Source: Cupriavidus malaysiensis (GTDB taxonomy: Bacteria > Pseudomonadota > Gammaproteobacteria > Burkholderiales > Burkholderiaceae). Taken from it: a stretch of DNA of 64,000 nt. Positions 28,672 through 37,316 of this stretch are shown here, one piece after another. Position 1 is the stretch's first letter. Every line of letters begins with the position of its first letter. The notes under the pieces were generated by a model. That model was given only the letters and a program-made list of their open reading frames with translations, did not search any database and was not told the DNA's origin. Location of the stretch: assembly GCF_001854325.1 (NCBI RefSeq), contig NZ_CP017755.1:3224001-3288000 (forward strand). The letters are read 5' to 3'. The position numbers were made by a program, and so were the translations under genes.

Positions 28672-29984
28672 GCGTGCTCCTCCTCGCCGCAGCCCGCCAC
28701 CGCCGGGAAGCGCACGGTCAGGCCGAAGCCCGCGCCCGGCGTGTGCGCGATGGCCACGCTGCCGCCGATCAGCCTGGCGCGCTCGCGGATGCCGAGCAGG
28801 CCGAACGACACCCGCCTGCCGCGCTCCGGCATCTTGCCGTCCCAGCCGCAGCCATTGTCGCGCACGGTCAGCTGGTACCAGTCGCCGGCACGTACCAGCG
28901 CGATCTCGACGGCCGTCGCGTGGGCATGGCGCGCGACATTGTTGAGCGCCTCCTGCACGATGCGGTAGACGGCGGTGCCGGTGCGCTCGGGCACCTCGAC
29001 CTCGTCGCCGAGCGCGTGCGGCTCGATGCGGATGCCATAGCGCGTGGAGAAGTCCTTGGCCAGCCACTCGATGGCGGGCACCAGTCCCAGCTCGTCGAGC
29101 AGCGCCGGCCGCAGGTCGGCGGCGATGCGCCGCACCGAGCCGACGGTCTCGTCGATGACCGCCTGCATGGCGGCGATCTGCGCGCGCGCGGCATCGGCGG
29201 CGGCGGTCTGGCGCAGGTCCTCGTCGAGCATGGCGAGATCCATCTTGAGTGCGCTCAGCCGCTGCCCGAGATCGTCGTGCAGTTCACGCGCGATGCGCCG
29301 CTTCTCCTCCTCGCGCGCGGCCAGGATGCTGTCGGAAAGCTGCTGCAGTTCCTCGCGCGAGCGGCGCAGCGCCTGCTCGGCCAGCACGCGCTCGGTGGTG
29401 TCGCGCAGCATCACGGTGTACAGCTTGCCGCCGCCGTCCGGGGTCTGCGAGATGGAGGCCTCGATGGGAAACTCGACGCCGTCGCGCCGCAGCGCGTACA
29501 GGGTGCGCTGCTGTCCCATCTGCCGCTCGGTGACGCCGGTCACGCCGAAACGGCGCACATGGCGTTCGTGGGCGGCGCGGTAGCGCGCCGGGATGAAATC
29601 GCCGAGCTGGCGGCCCAGGGCGTCCTCCGCCTTCCAGCCGAACAGGGTCTCCGCCATCGGGTTGAACAGCACCACGCACTGCTGCTCGTCGACGGTGATG
29701 ATGGCCTCCATCGACGAGCGGATGATGCCGGCCAGGCGGGCCTCGCTTTCGGTGGCCAGCGCGGCGGCGCCCGCCGCGGCCTTGCCGTCCGGCACCGGTA
29801 GCGGCACCCGGACCGTGCGCCGCCGCGCCGCCAGCGCCGCGGCGGCCATCGCGGCAACGGCAGCGATAGCGGCAACGCAGGCCGCCAGCTTCGGTGCGGT
29901 ACGCCCGGCTGGATCCGAAGAAGTGGAGGAATGACCACGCAGCATGCGGGGGAAGGGGGCGGAAAAATGCCTTGGCGGGGGCAT
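28668..29984 (-). CDS. PAS-domain sensor histidine kinase (NarX/FixL-like)
   Basis: About 438 residues. A membrane segment (residues 33-53), a PAS domain (about 83-200), a HisKA_3 domain with the phospho-His in ARELHDDLGQRLSALK, and an ATPase domain (EALNNVARHAHA, DNGCGWDG, FGLLGIRERA). The PAS region, with a His in YRAAHERHVRRF and an Arg in MGQQRTLYALRRDG, lines up with the haem His and nearby Arg of FixL, so haem-based O2 sensing is possible but not proven. Start uncertain: 29984 and 29945 both lack a good ribosome-binding site. Confidence 0.82.
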   Translation of the reverse strand: MPPPRHFSAPFPRMLRGHSSTSSDPAGRTAPKLAACVAAIAAVAAMAAAALAARRRTVRVPLPVPDGKAAAGAAALATESEARLAGIIRSSMEAIITVDEQQCVVLFNPMAETLFGWKAEDALGRQLGDFIPARYRAAHERHVRRFGVTGVTERQMGQQRTLYALRRDGVEFPIEASISQTPDGGGKLYTVMLRDTTERVLAEQALRRSREELQQLSDSILAAREEEKRRIARELHDDLGQRLSALKMDLAMLDEDLRQTAAADAARAQIAAMQAVIDETVGSVRRIAADLRPALLDELGLVPAIEWLAKDFSTRYGIRIEPHALGDEVEVPERTGTAVYRIVQEALNNVARHAHATAVEIALVRAGDWYQLTVRDNGCGWDGKMPERGRRVSFGLLGIRERARLIGGSVAIAHTPGAGFGLTVRFPAVAGCGEEEHA

Positions 29985-30173
29985 GAGATACGTTAGGCGA
30001 GTTTTGCCGACTTGGAAACTCCACCGCTCGGAGGAGATGGCCGACCCTCTCCACCCGCGCCGCATGATCCACATCCGGCATGCCTTCCCCTTCCCGGGCG
30101 ATGCCGTAGCCAGGATGCCTGCCCTGTCGCCACGCCCGGCCCTTTCCCGCCCCGTCCCGTCGCTTCCCGCCCC

Positions 30174-30189
30174 GTCAGGGAAACCTGAC
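30174..30189. promoter_or_regulatory. 16-bp dyad between kinase and fnr
   Basis: GTCAGG-GAAA-CCTGAC is a perfect inverted repeat in the 370-bp gap (29985-30354) between the divergent kinase and fnr genes. It could be an operator for one of the local regulators. No FNR dyad was found in this gap. Confidence 0.4.
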
Positions 30190-30354
30190 ATCTCTCTTCG
30201 CGCGGATGACAGCCGATTCAGCGCAGCCTGATTGGATCGGCGCCGCGCCGGTGGAATACTGGATTCACAGATCACCGGCGCGCCCGCGGACGGGCAGCCC
30301 ACCGGGGCTTGCCGCGCTGCTGCGCGCGCCCGAGCCAGCCACAGGGATACCGAC

Positions 30355-31143
30355 ATGCTTGATACCTGCCCCCACGTCAGCGCGGATACCTTTCCCATCT
30401 CCCTGCCGTCGCACCGCCCGCAGCCAGCGCATGGCACCGAGGACAGCGCCGCCCCGGGCCCGGACGGCGCCGCGCGCTGCAACCGCTGCATGCTGCAAGG
30501 CGTCTGCTCCGGCATGTGCGGGCAGGCGCGCCCGGCGCCCGCCGACGGGCGCACCTGGCGCCTGGTCAAGCGCGGGCAGTACCTGTTCCGTGCCGGTGAC
30601 GCCTTCCAGAGCGTCTACACGCTGCGCGCCGGCACCATGAAGACCGTGGTGCCCGCGCCCGGCGGCGGCGACCAGGTCACCGCCTTCTTCCTGGCCGGCG
30701 AGACCCTGGGGCTGGACGGCATCGACTCGGAGACCCACACCTGCGATGCGGTCGCGCTGGAAGACAGCGCCGTGTGCGTGATCCCCTTCGGCGTGCTGGA
30801 GGCGCTGTGCCGCGAGACGCGCGACCTGCAGCACCGCCTGCTCAAGGTGATGAGCGCCGGCCTCGTGCGCGAGTCCGAGCACGCGATGCTGCTGGCAGGC
30901 CTTTCCGCCGAGCAGCGCGTCGCTTCCTTCCTGCTCAACCTGTCGGCGCGGCTGCGCGCGCTCGGCTATTCGTCGACGGCCTTCTCGCTGCGCATGACGC
31001 GCGAGGAAATCGGCAGCTACCTCGGCATCAAGCTGGAAACCGTCAGCCGCATCCTGTCGCGCTTCCAGCGCGAGGGCTGGGTGCAGGTCCGCTCCAAGTC
31101 GATCACCCTGCTCGACCCCGCAGCGCTGCGCGTGCTGCTGTAG
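30355..31143 (+). CDS. fnr: FNR-type oxygen-sensing transcription regulator
   Basis: A 262-residue CRP/FNR-family protein. C42-x2-C45-x5-C51 at the N-terminus and C141 (SAVCVIPF) match the four ligands of the oxygen-labile [4Fe-4S] cluster of FNR. A cyclic-nucleotide-type beta barrel, a dimer helix and a helix-turn-helix follow. The recognition helix ETVSRILSRFQ keeps the E-x2-S-R residues that read TTGAT/ATCAA. It is therefore the natural candidate to act on the dyads in this window. The 35 residues before the first Cys of the cluster are longer than in E. coli FNR. Confidence 0.9.
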   Translation: MLDTCPHVSADTFPISLPSHRPQPAHGTEDSAAPGPDGAARCNRCMLQGVCSGMCGQARPAPADGRTWRLVKRGQYLFRAGDAFQSVYTLRAGTMKTVVPAPGGGDQVTAFFLAGETLGLDGIDSETHTCDAVALEDSAVCVIPFGVLEALCRETRDLQHRLLKVMSAGLVRESEHAMLLAGLSAEQRVASFLLNLSARLRALGYSSTAFSLRMTREEIGSYLGIKLETVSRILSRFQREGWVQVRSKSITLLDPAALRVLL

Positions 31144-31216
31144 CCGGGGCTGCCTTCACCAGGCCCCGCAGCGTCGCCCATCGCATCGTCGCCGCGCGAC
31201 GCCGGCTCCTCTTAAG

Positions 31217-31232
31217 CCAGGCTTAAGCCTGG
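31217..31232. promoter_or_regulatory. 16-bp palindrome before the DUF1840 gene
   Basis: CCAGGCTTAAGCCTGG is a perfect palindrome. It overlaps a second one, TTAAGCC-A-GGCTTAA (31212-31226). TACCTT at 31238-31243 is a possible -10. This does not fit the FNR pattern and may be another operator or a short hairpin. Confidence 0.45.
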
Positions 31233-31352
31233 CCGCCTACCTTGCAGGCAACGGTCCGCCGCGCAGGCCCTGCTGCCCGCGCCGGCGCACCGCCACGCCA
31301 CGCCATCGAACGATCCGGCGGCACGCGCCGCCCGCCAAGACAAGGAGTCGAC

Positions 31353-31640
31353 ATGCTGCTCACCCTGCACAGCAAGGCCGCCCCGGACATCACGCTGCCC
31401 CGGGACCTCGCCCAATACCTGCTCGGCCTGGTCGGCAAGCGCATCGGCGAGCGCGGCGTGATCCGCCCCGACGAGCTTCCGGGCGCCATCGAGCGCCTGG
31501 AGAGCGCGCTCGGCCACGGCGGCGAGGCGCCGCTCGCGGACGCGCGCCGCAGCGCGGTGCTGTCGCGGCGCGCCTACCCCTTCCTCGACATGTTGCGCGC
31601 CGCCCGGCGGCAGCAGGCCGACATCCTGTGGGGCATCTGA
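31353..31640 (+). CDS. DUF1840 protein
   Basis: A 95-residue protein of the DUF1840 family (MLLTLHSKAAPDITL at the start, then a LPGAIERLESAL helix and a C-terminal FLDMLRAARRQQADILWG). The family is small, soluble and of unknown function, found mainly in betaproteobacteria. AAGGAG is seven bases before the ATG. It converges on a TonB-dependent receptor. Confidence 0.75.
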   Translation: MLLTLHSKAAPDITLPRDLAQYLLGLVGKRIGERGVIRPDELPGAIERLESALGHGGEAPLADARRSAVLSRRAYPFLDMLRAARRQQADILWGI

Positions 31641-31663
31641 GCACGGGCGCGGCCTGCCCGCGC

Positions 31664-33940
31664 TCAGTAGCCAACCGTCAGCGTGGCCTGGAAGGAGCGG
31701 CCGGGAGCGGGCGAATGCAGGTTCTGCGTGCCGTCGTTCCACACGTACTCGTAGTAGCGGTCGGCCAGGTTCTTGACCTGCAGGTCCAGCATCACTGACT
31801 TGGCGAGGCGGTAGCCGAGCCCGGCGTTGAGCAAGGCATAGGCGCCGTAGCGGCCCGTGCTGTTGGTCTTCTCCAGGTAGTAGCTGCTCTGCGCGCTGCC
31901 CCACAGCGACAGGCGCAGCGCGGGCGTGGCCTGGTAGTCGAGCCCGGCCGAGACCATGCGGTCGGGCACGTGGTCGATCTGCTTGCCGGCGGTGACGCCA
32001 TCGCCGGGGCCCGGATCGACGATGCGGGCCATCTGGAAGGCATAGGCGAACCACAGGTTCAGCCCTGCCATCGGCCGCAGATTGGCCTGCAAGTCCACGC
32101 CCCGGCGCCGCGTCTTGCCCAGGTTGTCGTAGTCGCCCGACGGATCGTTGAGCTTGCGCTTGACCTCATTGGAGGCCAACTGCTCCCAGTAGGCGACGCG
32201 CCCTTCCAGCCACGCGGCCGGGCGGAACTTGACCCCGGCCTCCCAGCCGTCGTTGAGCGACGGTGACAGGTCGGCGGTGCGTGGCGGGATCTTGTAGGCG
32301 CCGGCGCCGGTGCCGGCCTGGAAGGTGCGGCCCCAGTTGCCGTAGAGGCTGTAGCCGTCGGCCACGGCCAGCACCGCGCTGATCCTGGGCTGGCCGATGG
32401 TGCCGTAGTCGTTGATGGCGTAGTCCTGTCCGTTCAGGCCGTTGGCGAAGCCGCCACGGATCACGTCGACGCGGTAGGCCGGCACCAGCCTGAGCGCGGG
32501 CAGCGGCTGCAGCACGGCCTGCACGTAGGCGCCATAGACGTCGAAATCGAACGCCTGGTCGCGCGTCTGCGCCGTGCGCACCTGGGCCACCGTGGTGTAG
32601 CGCAGGCTGCGGTTATGCTGGCGCTCCATGTCCACGCCCCCTTCCAGCGCGAAGCCGCGCAGCCAGGACGGCTCGAGGCGGGGCCGCCACGTCATCACGC
32701 TGCTGGCGCCGAACTGCTGCTCGTCGGCGAAGCGCTCCTGCTGCGACACGTTGGCGGAGTAGGTGACGTAGCGCCGGTCGCGGAAGGTGTTCAGGTAGAT
32801 CTTGCTGGCCCAAGATACGGTCTCACCGAGGTCGGTGTCGGCGTGCAGGCTGTACTGCCCCGTTTCGCGCGTGCCTTCGTCGGTGCTGTTGAAGGCGTAG
32901 GACGCGGACGGGCGGGTGTAGGCGTCGGCCCCGGTCAGATAGCCGGGCTCCTGCGCGTGTCCGCTGTAGTAGCGCGCCATCGCGCCCACGCGCCAGCTGC
33001 CGTCGTCCGGCGTGAAGAACCACTTGCCCGAGAGCGCCAGCTTGTCATAGCGCGAGTGGTCGCGCCAGCCATCGCTGCGGCGGTAGCCGAAGGCATAGTT
33101 CTGCGCCAGGTTGCCGTTGTCGTAGCCTGCCACCGCTTCGGTATCGGCCGTGCCGAAGCTACCGTAGCCGACCCGCCCGCGCGCATAGTTGCCGCCCTGC
33201 AGCGTCTGGATGCCGGCATTGCCGGCGATGTTGTGCAGCCCGTAGCGCGGATCGTTGGTGCCGCGCACCGTCTCCAGCGAAGCGATCTCGAGCGGGAACA
33301 CACCGTCGATGAAGGGCATGTTGCCATCGTTGCTGTTGCTGGGGATACCGTCGATCAGCAGCTTGACCGCGTTGATCTCGCCCTCGCCGTTGAAGCCGCG
33401 GAAGGACAGCTTGCCCGAGGTGGTGCCCTGGTTGAAATCGGTCAGCAGCACGCCGGGCATCTGGCCGAACAGTTCCCAGGCATACCCCACGCTCTGGTCG
33501 ACCATGCGGTCCGCGCCGAGCACGTCGACCGAGGTCAGCACATTGCGCGTGGAGAGCTTGCCGCTCCGGCTGGCCTGCACGGTGACGCCGCCGAGCGTCA
33601 GCGTGGAGTCCGCGCGCTGCGCGTCGGCGCCGCGGCGCGCGCCCGCCTTGCCGCTCGCCACGCCGCGCTCTCCTTCAGCCGCCACCTCGGCCGCCACCTC
33701 CGTGGCGCCGCCGGCCGCGTCGCCATCGCCGGCCCCGGTCCCGGCCCAGGCGCCGCCGGCCAGCGCGATGGTGCCGATTGCCAGCCAGCGGCGGCGCGGC
33801 CTGCCCCTCGGGGCGGCCGGAACGGCGCAAAGGCGGGCCGCGGGACGCGGGGCGGATGGAGACGGCGAGGAAGACGCCTGTGCCGCGGGGGCGGCGGCAT
33901 GGCGCCGGCGCCGGTCGGCGCGCGATCGGTCAGGTGGCAT
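31664..33940 (-). CDS. TonB-dependent outer-membrane receptor 1
   Basis: A 758-residue receptor. The N-terminal segment RRRWLAIGTIALAGGAWA may be a long signal peptide, followed by an Ala/Glu/Gly-rich spacer. The plug domain (VLTSVDVLGADRMVDQSVG, LSFRGFNGEGEINAVKLLIDG cited in part) begins near residue 145. A 22-strand barrel ends in an aromatic residue (ATLTVGY). No FecA-like signalling domain is seen. It is divergent from receptor 2, near the mbn genes, so it is one of two candidates for methanobactin uptake. The substrate cannot be told from sequence. Confidence 0.85.
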   Translation of the reverse strand: MPPDRSRADRRRRHAAAPAAQASSSPSPSAPRPAARLCAVPAAPRGRPRRRWLAIGTIALAGGAWAGTGAGDGDAAGGATEVAAEVAAEGERGVASGKAGARRGADAQRADSTLTLGGVTVQASRSGKLSTRNVLTSVDVLGADRMVDQSVGYAWELFGQMPGVLLTDFNQGTTSGKLSFRGFNGEGEINAVKLLIDGIPSNSNDGNMPFIDGVFPLEIASLETVRGTNDPRYGLHNIAGNAGIQTLQGGNYARGRVGYGSFGTADTEAVAGYDNGNLAQNYAFGYRRSDGWRDHSRYDKLALSGKWFFTPDDGSWRVGAMARYYSGHAQEPGYLTGADAYTRPSASYAFNSTDEGTRETGQYSLHADTDLGETVSWASKIYLNTFRDRRYVTYSANVSQQERFADEQQFGASSVMTWRPRLEPSWLRGFALEGGVDMERQHNRSLRYTTVAQVRTAQTRDQAFDFDVYGAYVQAVLQPLPALRLVPAYRVDVIRGGFANGLNGQDYAINDYGTIGQPRISAVLAVADGYSLYGNWGRTFQAGTGAGAYKIPPRTADLSPSLNDGWEAGVKFRPAAWLEGRVAYWEQLASNEVKRKLNDPSGDYDNLGKTRRRGVDLQANLRPMAGLNLWFAYAFQMARIVDPGPGDGVTAGKQIDHVPDRMVSAGLDYQATPALRLSLWGSAQSSYYLEKTNSTGRYGAYALLNAGLGYRLAKSVMLDLQVKNLADRYYEYVWNDGTQNLHSPAPGRSFQATLTVGY

Positions 33941-34207
33941 TGCGCAGGGGCGGGAACGATAGGCCGCGGGACGGAAGTCGGGCGGCGCCGGCCGATGCGC
34001 GGCGCATCCCGCGGATGCCGGACGATTCTAGCGGCCGCCACCGCCGCGCGGCGTGCGACAGATCGACGCGGGACCGCCGGCGCGGCCAAATGCCACATCG
34101 TGTCTGCGAGCGTGCGCCGATAAAGTGGCGCCGAAAAAAATGAAGCGCGGGCGGCCCGCAGGCTGCGGCCGCGCGACAAGACAAGACGCCAAGGAGGAAG
34201 GACCGCG

Positions 34208-36271
34208 ATGAATCGACATGTGCTGCTGGCCTGCACGCTGGGCACCGCGCTCGCTCCGGCATGGTGCAGCGAGCCGCTGCTGGCCGCCGAGGAGAACGGG
34301 GGCAAGCGCGCCGCGGCCACCCTCGACCCGGTGGTGGTGTCGGCCACCCGTACCGGCAACATGCTGTCGGCCACAGCCGCCTCGGTCAGCGTGGTCACGC
34401 GCGACGACTACGAGGAACGCCAGGCGGACTCGGTATCCGACGTGCTGGGCACCCTGCCCAACGTCGACTTCGGCGGCGGTCCGCGCCAGGCCGGCGAGAT
34501 CCCCTCGATCCGCGGCTTCACCGGCAAGGAAATCACGCTGACGATCGACGGCGCGCGCCAGAACGGCGCGGCCGGCATCACCTCGCCGCTCTACCTCGAC
34601 CCCTATTTCCTCGCCGGCACGGAAGTGATGCGAGGCGCCGCCTCCTCGCTGTATGGCAGCGGCGGGCTGGGCGGTGCCATGGTGTTCCGCACGCTGTCGG
34701 CGCGCGACCTGCTCGCCCCCGGCCAGGCGGCCGGGGGCGACGCGCGCGCAGGCTACACCTCGGCCGACCGCTCGCCGCACTATAACGGCCGCGCCTACGG
34801 GCAGTATGGCCCGCTCGATGCGCTGGCGGCCTTCGGCTACGCGGAGTCCGGACCCATCCGCCAGGGCGGCGGCACGCTGCTGTCGCCCAACGACGGCCAT
34901 ACCGGCAGCGGCCTGTTCAAGCTCGGCCTGGAGCCGACCGGGCGGCTGCGCTTCGAGCTGTCGCACCTGTCCTATCAGAGCGGCACGCTGCGCCCGAACA
35001 ATCCGGAAGCCGACAGCAGCCTGGGCACGTCGTCGACGGTGCCGGTGCAGAACAATCGCGTCAGCCAGGAACAGACCGTGCTCAAGGGCACGCTCAAGGA
35101 CACCGAGGGCCGGCCCGAGCTCGACATCACGCTGTATCGCACCCGCCTCAACCTGAGCGCGGACGCCAATCCATCCGTCTCCTCGCTGCCGGTGACAGCC
35201 AACGTGACCACCACCACCGGCGCCTCGCTGCAGCACTCGATCGCGCTGCCGGGCGAGGTGGTGGGGCAGCGCATCACTTACGGCCTGGACTATTACCGCG
35301 ACGAGCAATACGCGTCGAGCGCCGGCGCGGCCAACCCTGTGATCCCGAACGGCGCGCAGAAGGTCTACGGCGCCTTCGTGCAGGACGAGATCCGCCTGGG
35401 CGAGCCATGGCGCCTGACACCCAGCCTGCGCGCCGACCGCTACGACACCGACGTCGGCGCCAACAGCGCGGCGGACAGCCATGTCTCGCCCAAGCTGACG
35501 CTGGCCTGGCAGCCGGCGGCGCGCGGCAAGCTGTATGCCAGCTTCGGCGAGGCCTACCGCGCGCCGTCGATCAGCGAGTCCTTCCAGAACCTGTCGGGCC
35601 GCCACTACCTGTTCAACTTCGCCGCCAACCCCGACCTCAAACCCGAGACCGCGCGTACCCTGGAACTGGGCGGCTCGCTGCAGGGCAGGGACCTGCTGGC
35701 GGCGGGCGACAGCGCGCGGCTGCGCGCCTCGGTGTTCCAGTCCTGGATCAAGGACCTGATCGCGAGCACGGTGATCGGCACCTATGCGCGCACCGCGCCC
35801 TTCGCCGGCGTCGGCACCATCACGCAGTACCGCAACGTCAGCAATGCCACCAGCCGCGGCGCCGAGGTCGAAGGCCTGTACCAGTCCGGCGGCTTGAGCT
35901 TCGGCGCGGCCTACAGCCGCGTGCGCACCACCGACGACGGCAACGGCGGCTACCTGTACTCGCCACCCGACAAGGTGGTGCTGACGCTGCGCCAGGCGCT
36001 GCCGCGCTGGCGCACCACGCTCGGCTGGACCAGCTCCCTGGTGGCCGCGCAGGACTATGACTCGACGCTGCTGCGGCGGCGCCCCGGCTATGGCGTGCAC
36101 AGCCTCTACGCGAGCTGGACCCCGCCCGGTGTCAAGGACCGGCTGCGCCTGGACGTCGGCATCGAGAACCTGTTCGACAAGCGCTACTTCCCCTACCAGT
36201 CCGGCAACGCGGTGGCCTACACCGCGGACACGGGCCGCAACTTCAAGATCGCGCTGAGCGCCAGCTTCTGA
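34208..36271 (+). CDS. TonB-dependent outer-membrane receptor 2 (haem-receptor-like)
   Basis: A 687-residue receptor with a signal peptide (LLACTLGTALAPAWC), a TonB-box-like LDPVVVSATRTG, a plug and a barrel ending in ALSASF. The YRAP and NPDL motifs (EAYRAPSISESF, FAANPDLKPETA) resemble the FRAP/NPNL box of haem and haemoglobin receptors. It lies 76 bp before mbnP on the same strand and may be cotranscribed with it. It could therefore carry a copper-peptide complex instead of haem; context and motif point different ways. AGGAGGA precedes the ATG. Confidence 0.85.
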   Translation: MNRHVLLACTLGTALAPAWCSEPLLAAEENGGKRAAATLDPVVVSATRTGNMLSATAASVSVVTRDDYEERQADSVSDVLGTLPNVDFGGGPRQAGEIPSIRGFTGKEITLTIDGARQNGAAGITSPLYLDPYFLAGTEVMRGAASSLYGSGGLGGAMVFRTLSARDLLAPGQAAGGDARAGYTSADRSPHYNGRAYGQYGPLDALAAFGYAESGPIRQGGGTLLSPNDGHTGSGLFKLGLEPTGRLRFELSHLSYQSGTLRPNNPEADSSLGTSSTVPVQNNRVSQEQTVLKGTLKDTEGRPELDITLYRTRLNLSADANPSVSSLPVTANVTTTTGASLQHSIALPGEVVGQRITYGLDYYRDEQYASSAGAANPVIPNGAQKVYGAFVQDEIRLGEPWRLTPSLRADRYDTDVGANSAADSHVSPKLTLAWQPAARGKLYASFGEAYRAPSISESFQNLSGRHYLFNFAANPDLKPETARTLELGGSLQGRDLLAAGDSARLRASVFQSWIKDLIASTVIGTYARTAPFAGVGTITQYRNVSNATSRGAEVEGLYQSGGLSFGAAYSRVRTTDDGNGGYLYSPPDKVVLTLRQALPRWRTTLGWTSSLVAAQDYDSTLLRRRPGYGVHSLYASWTPPGVKDRLRLDVGIENLFDKRYFPYQSGNAVAYTADTGRNFKIALSASF

Positions 36272-36347
36272 GCGCCGCGCCGCGAGCCCCGCCTTCCCCG
36301 GCGCCCGCCAGCGGGCGCCGCTTCCCGACATCCGCTGAGGCCATGCC

Positions 36348-37313
36348 ATGCTGCCCCGTCCCGCCATCCGCCTGCTGCCTCCCGCCGCGCCCCTTCTTCT
36401 GCTGGCCGCCTGCGCTGCGCCACTGCCGGCGCAGCTACCCGGCGCGGGCGCGGAGGGCACGGTGCCGGTGCAAGTCCCGGTGGCGGTGCGCTTCGCCGCG
36501 CGTGTCGGCGCGCAGCCGTTCCGCTGCGGCGCCGGCTACGACGGCATCGGCCGCACGGCCTCGCGCATCACGCCATCCGACTTCCGCTTCTACGTGTCGT
36601 CGGTGGCGCTGCTCGACGAGGACGGGCGCGACGTGCCGCTGCGCCTGGAGCAGGACGGCCGCTGGCAGTACCGCGACGTGGCCCTGCTCGACTTCGAGGA
36701 CGGCAGCGGTCCCTGCCGCAACGGCAACGCCGGCCTGCACGAGGCCGTCACCGGGCACGTGCCGGCGGGCCGCTACCGCGGCCTGCAGTTCACGCTGGGC
36801 GTGCCGGCCGACCTCAACCACGGCGACCCTGCCGTGGCGCCGCCGCCGCTGAACCTGAGCGCGATGTTCTGGAGCTGGCAGGCCGGCTACAAGTTCGTCA
36901 AGATCGACATGGCCACGCGCGGCCAGGCACGGGGCGGCACCGCCCCTCCCGCAGACGCCGCCCCCGTGCCGGCGGCCGCACCGCGCCGCCGCGCGGCCGG
37001 CTTCCCCATCCACCTGGGCAGCACGGATTGCGTGTCGCCGGCGGCCACCGCGGCGCCGTCTTCGTGCGCGCGGCCCAACCGCGTCACGGTGCGCCTGGAC
37101 GCCTTCGACGTAGCCACCGAGCAGGTCGAATTCGATCTCGCCGCGCTGCTGCGCGACACCGACGTGGACGTCAACGCGCCGGACAGCGCGCCCGGCTGCA
37201 TGGCCGGCCCGGACGATGCCGACTGCCGCTTCGTGATGCCGGCCTTCGGCCTGCCCTTCGACGGCCAGCCGGCGCTGCCGCAGCGCGTCTTCCGCGCCGC
37301 GCCGCGCGGCTGA
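36348..37313 (+). CDS. mbnP: MbnP-family periplasmic copper protein
   Basis: A 321-residue protein with a lipoprotein-type signal (LLLLAACAAPLP). Conserved Cys residues (FRCGAG, GPCRNG, STDCVSP, SSCARP, PGCMAG, ADCRF) and the Trp-rich FWSWQAGYKFVKID match the MbnP family. In methanotroph MbnP the partner MbnH converts a Trp to kynurenine, which then helps bind copper. The gene is followed directly by mbnH. A Pro/Ala-rich insert (about residues 195-220) is unusual. Confidence 0.87.
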   Translation: MLPRPAIRLLPPAAPLLLLAACAAPLPAQLPGAGAEGTVPVQVPVAVRFAARVGAQPFRCGAGYDGIGRTASRITPSDFRFYVSSVALLDEDGRDVPLRLEQDGRWQYRDVALLDFEDGSGPCRNGNAGLHEAVTGHVPAGRYRGLQFTLGVPADLNHGDPAVAPPPLNLSAMFWSWQAGYKFVKIDMATRGQARGGTAPPADAAPVPAAAPRRRAAGFPIHLGSTDCVSPAATAAPSSCARPNRVTVRLDAFDVATEQVEFDLAALLRDTDVDVNAPDSAPGCMAGPDDADCRFVMPAFGLPFDGQPALPQRVFRAAPRG

Positions 37314-37316
37314 GCC

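Noticed and set aside
30232..30354. A longer fnr start 41 codons upstream
   Set aside because: The added residues have no FNR similarity and no ribosome-binding site; the ATG at 30355 fits better.
34028..36460. An 810-codon open frame on the minus strand
   Set aside because: It is the antisense shadow of TonB receptor 2; the receptor frame has signal peptide, plug and barrel features and the antisense one has none.
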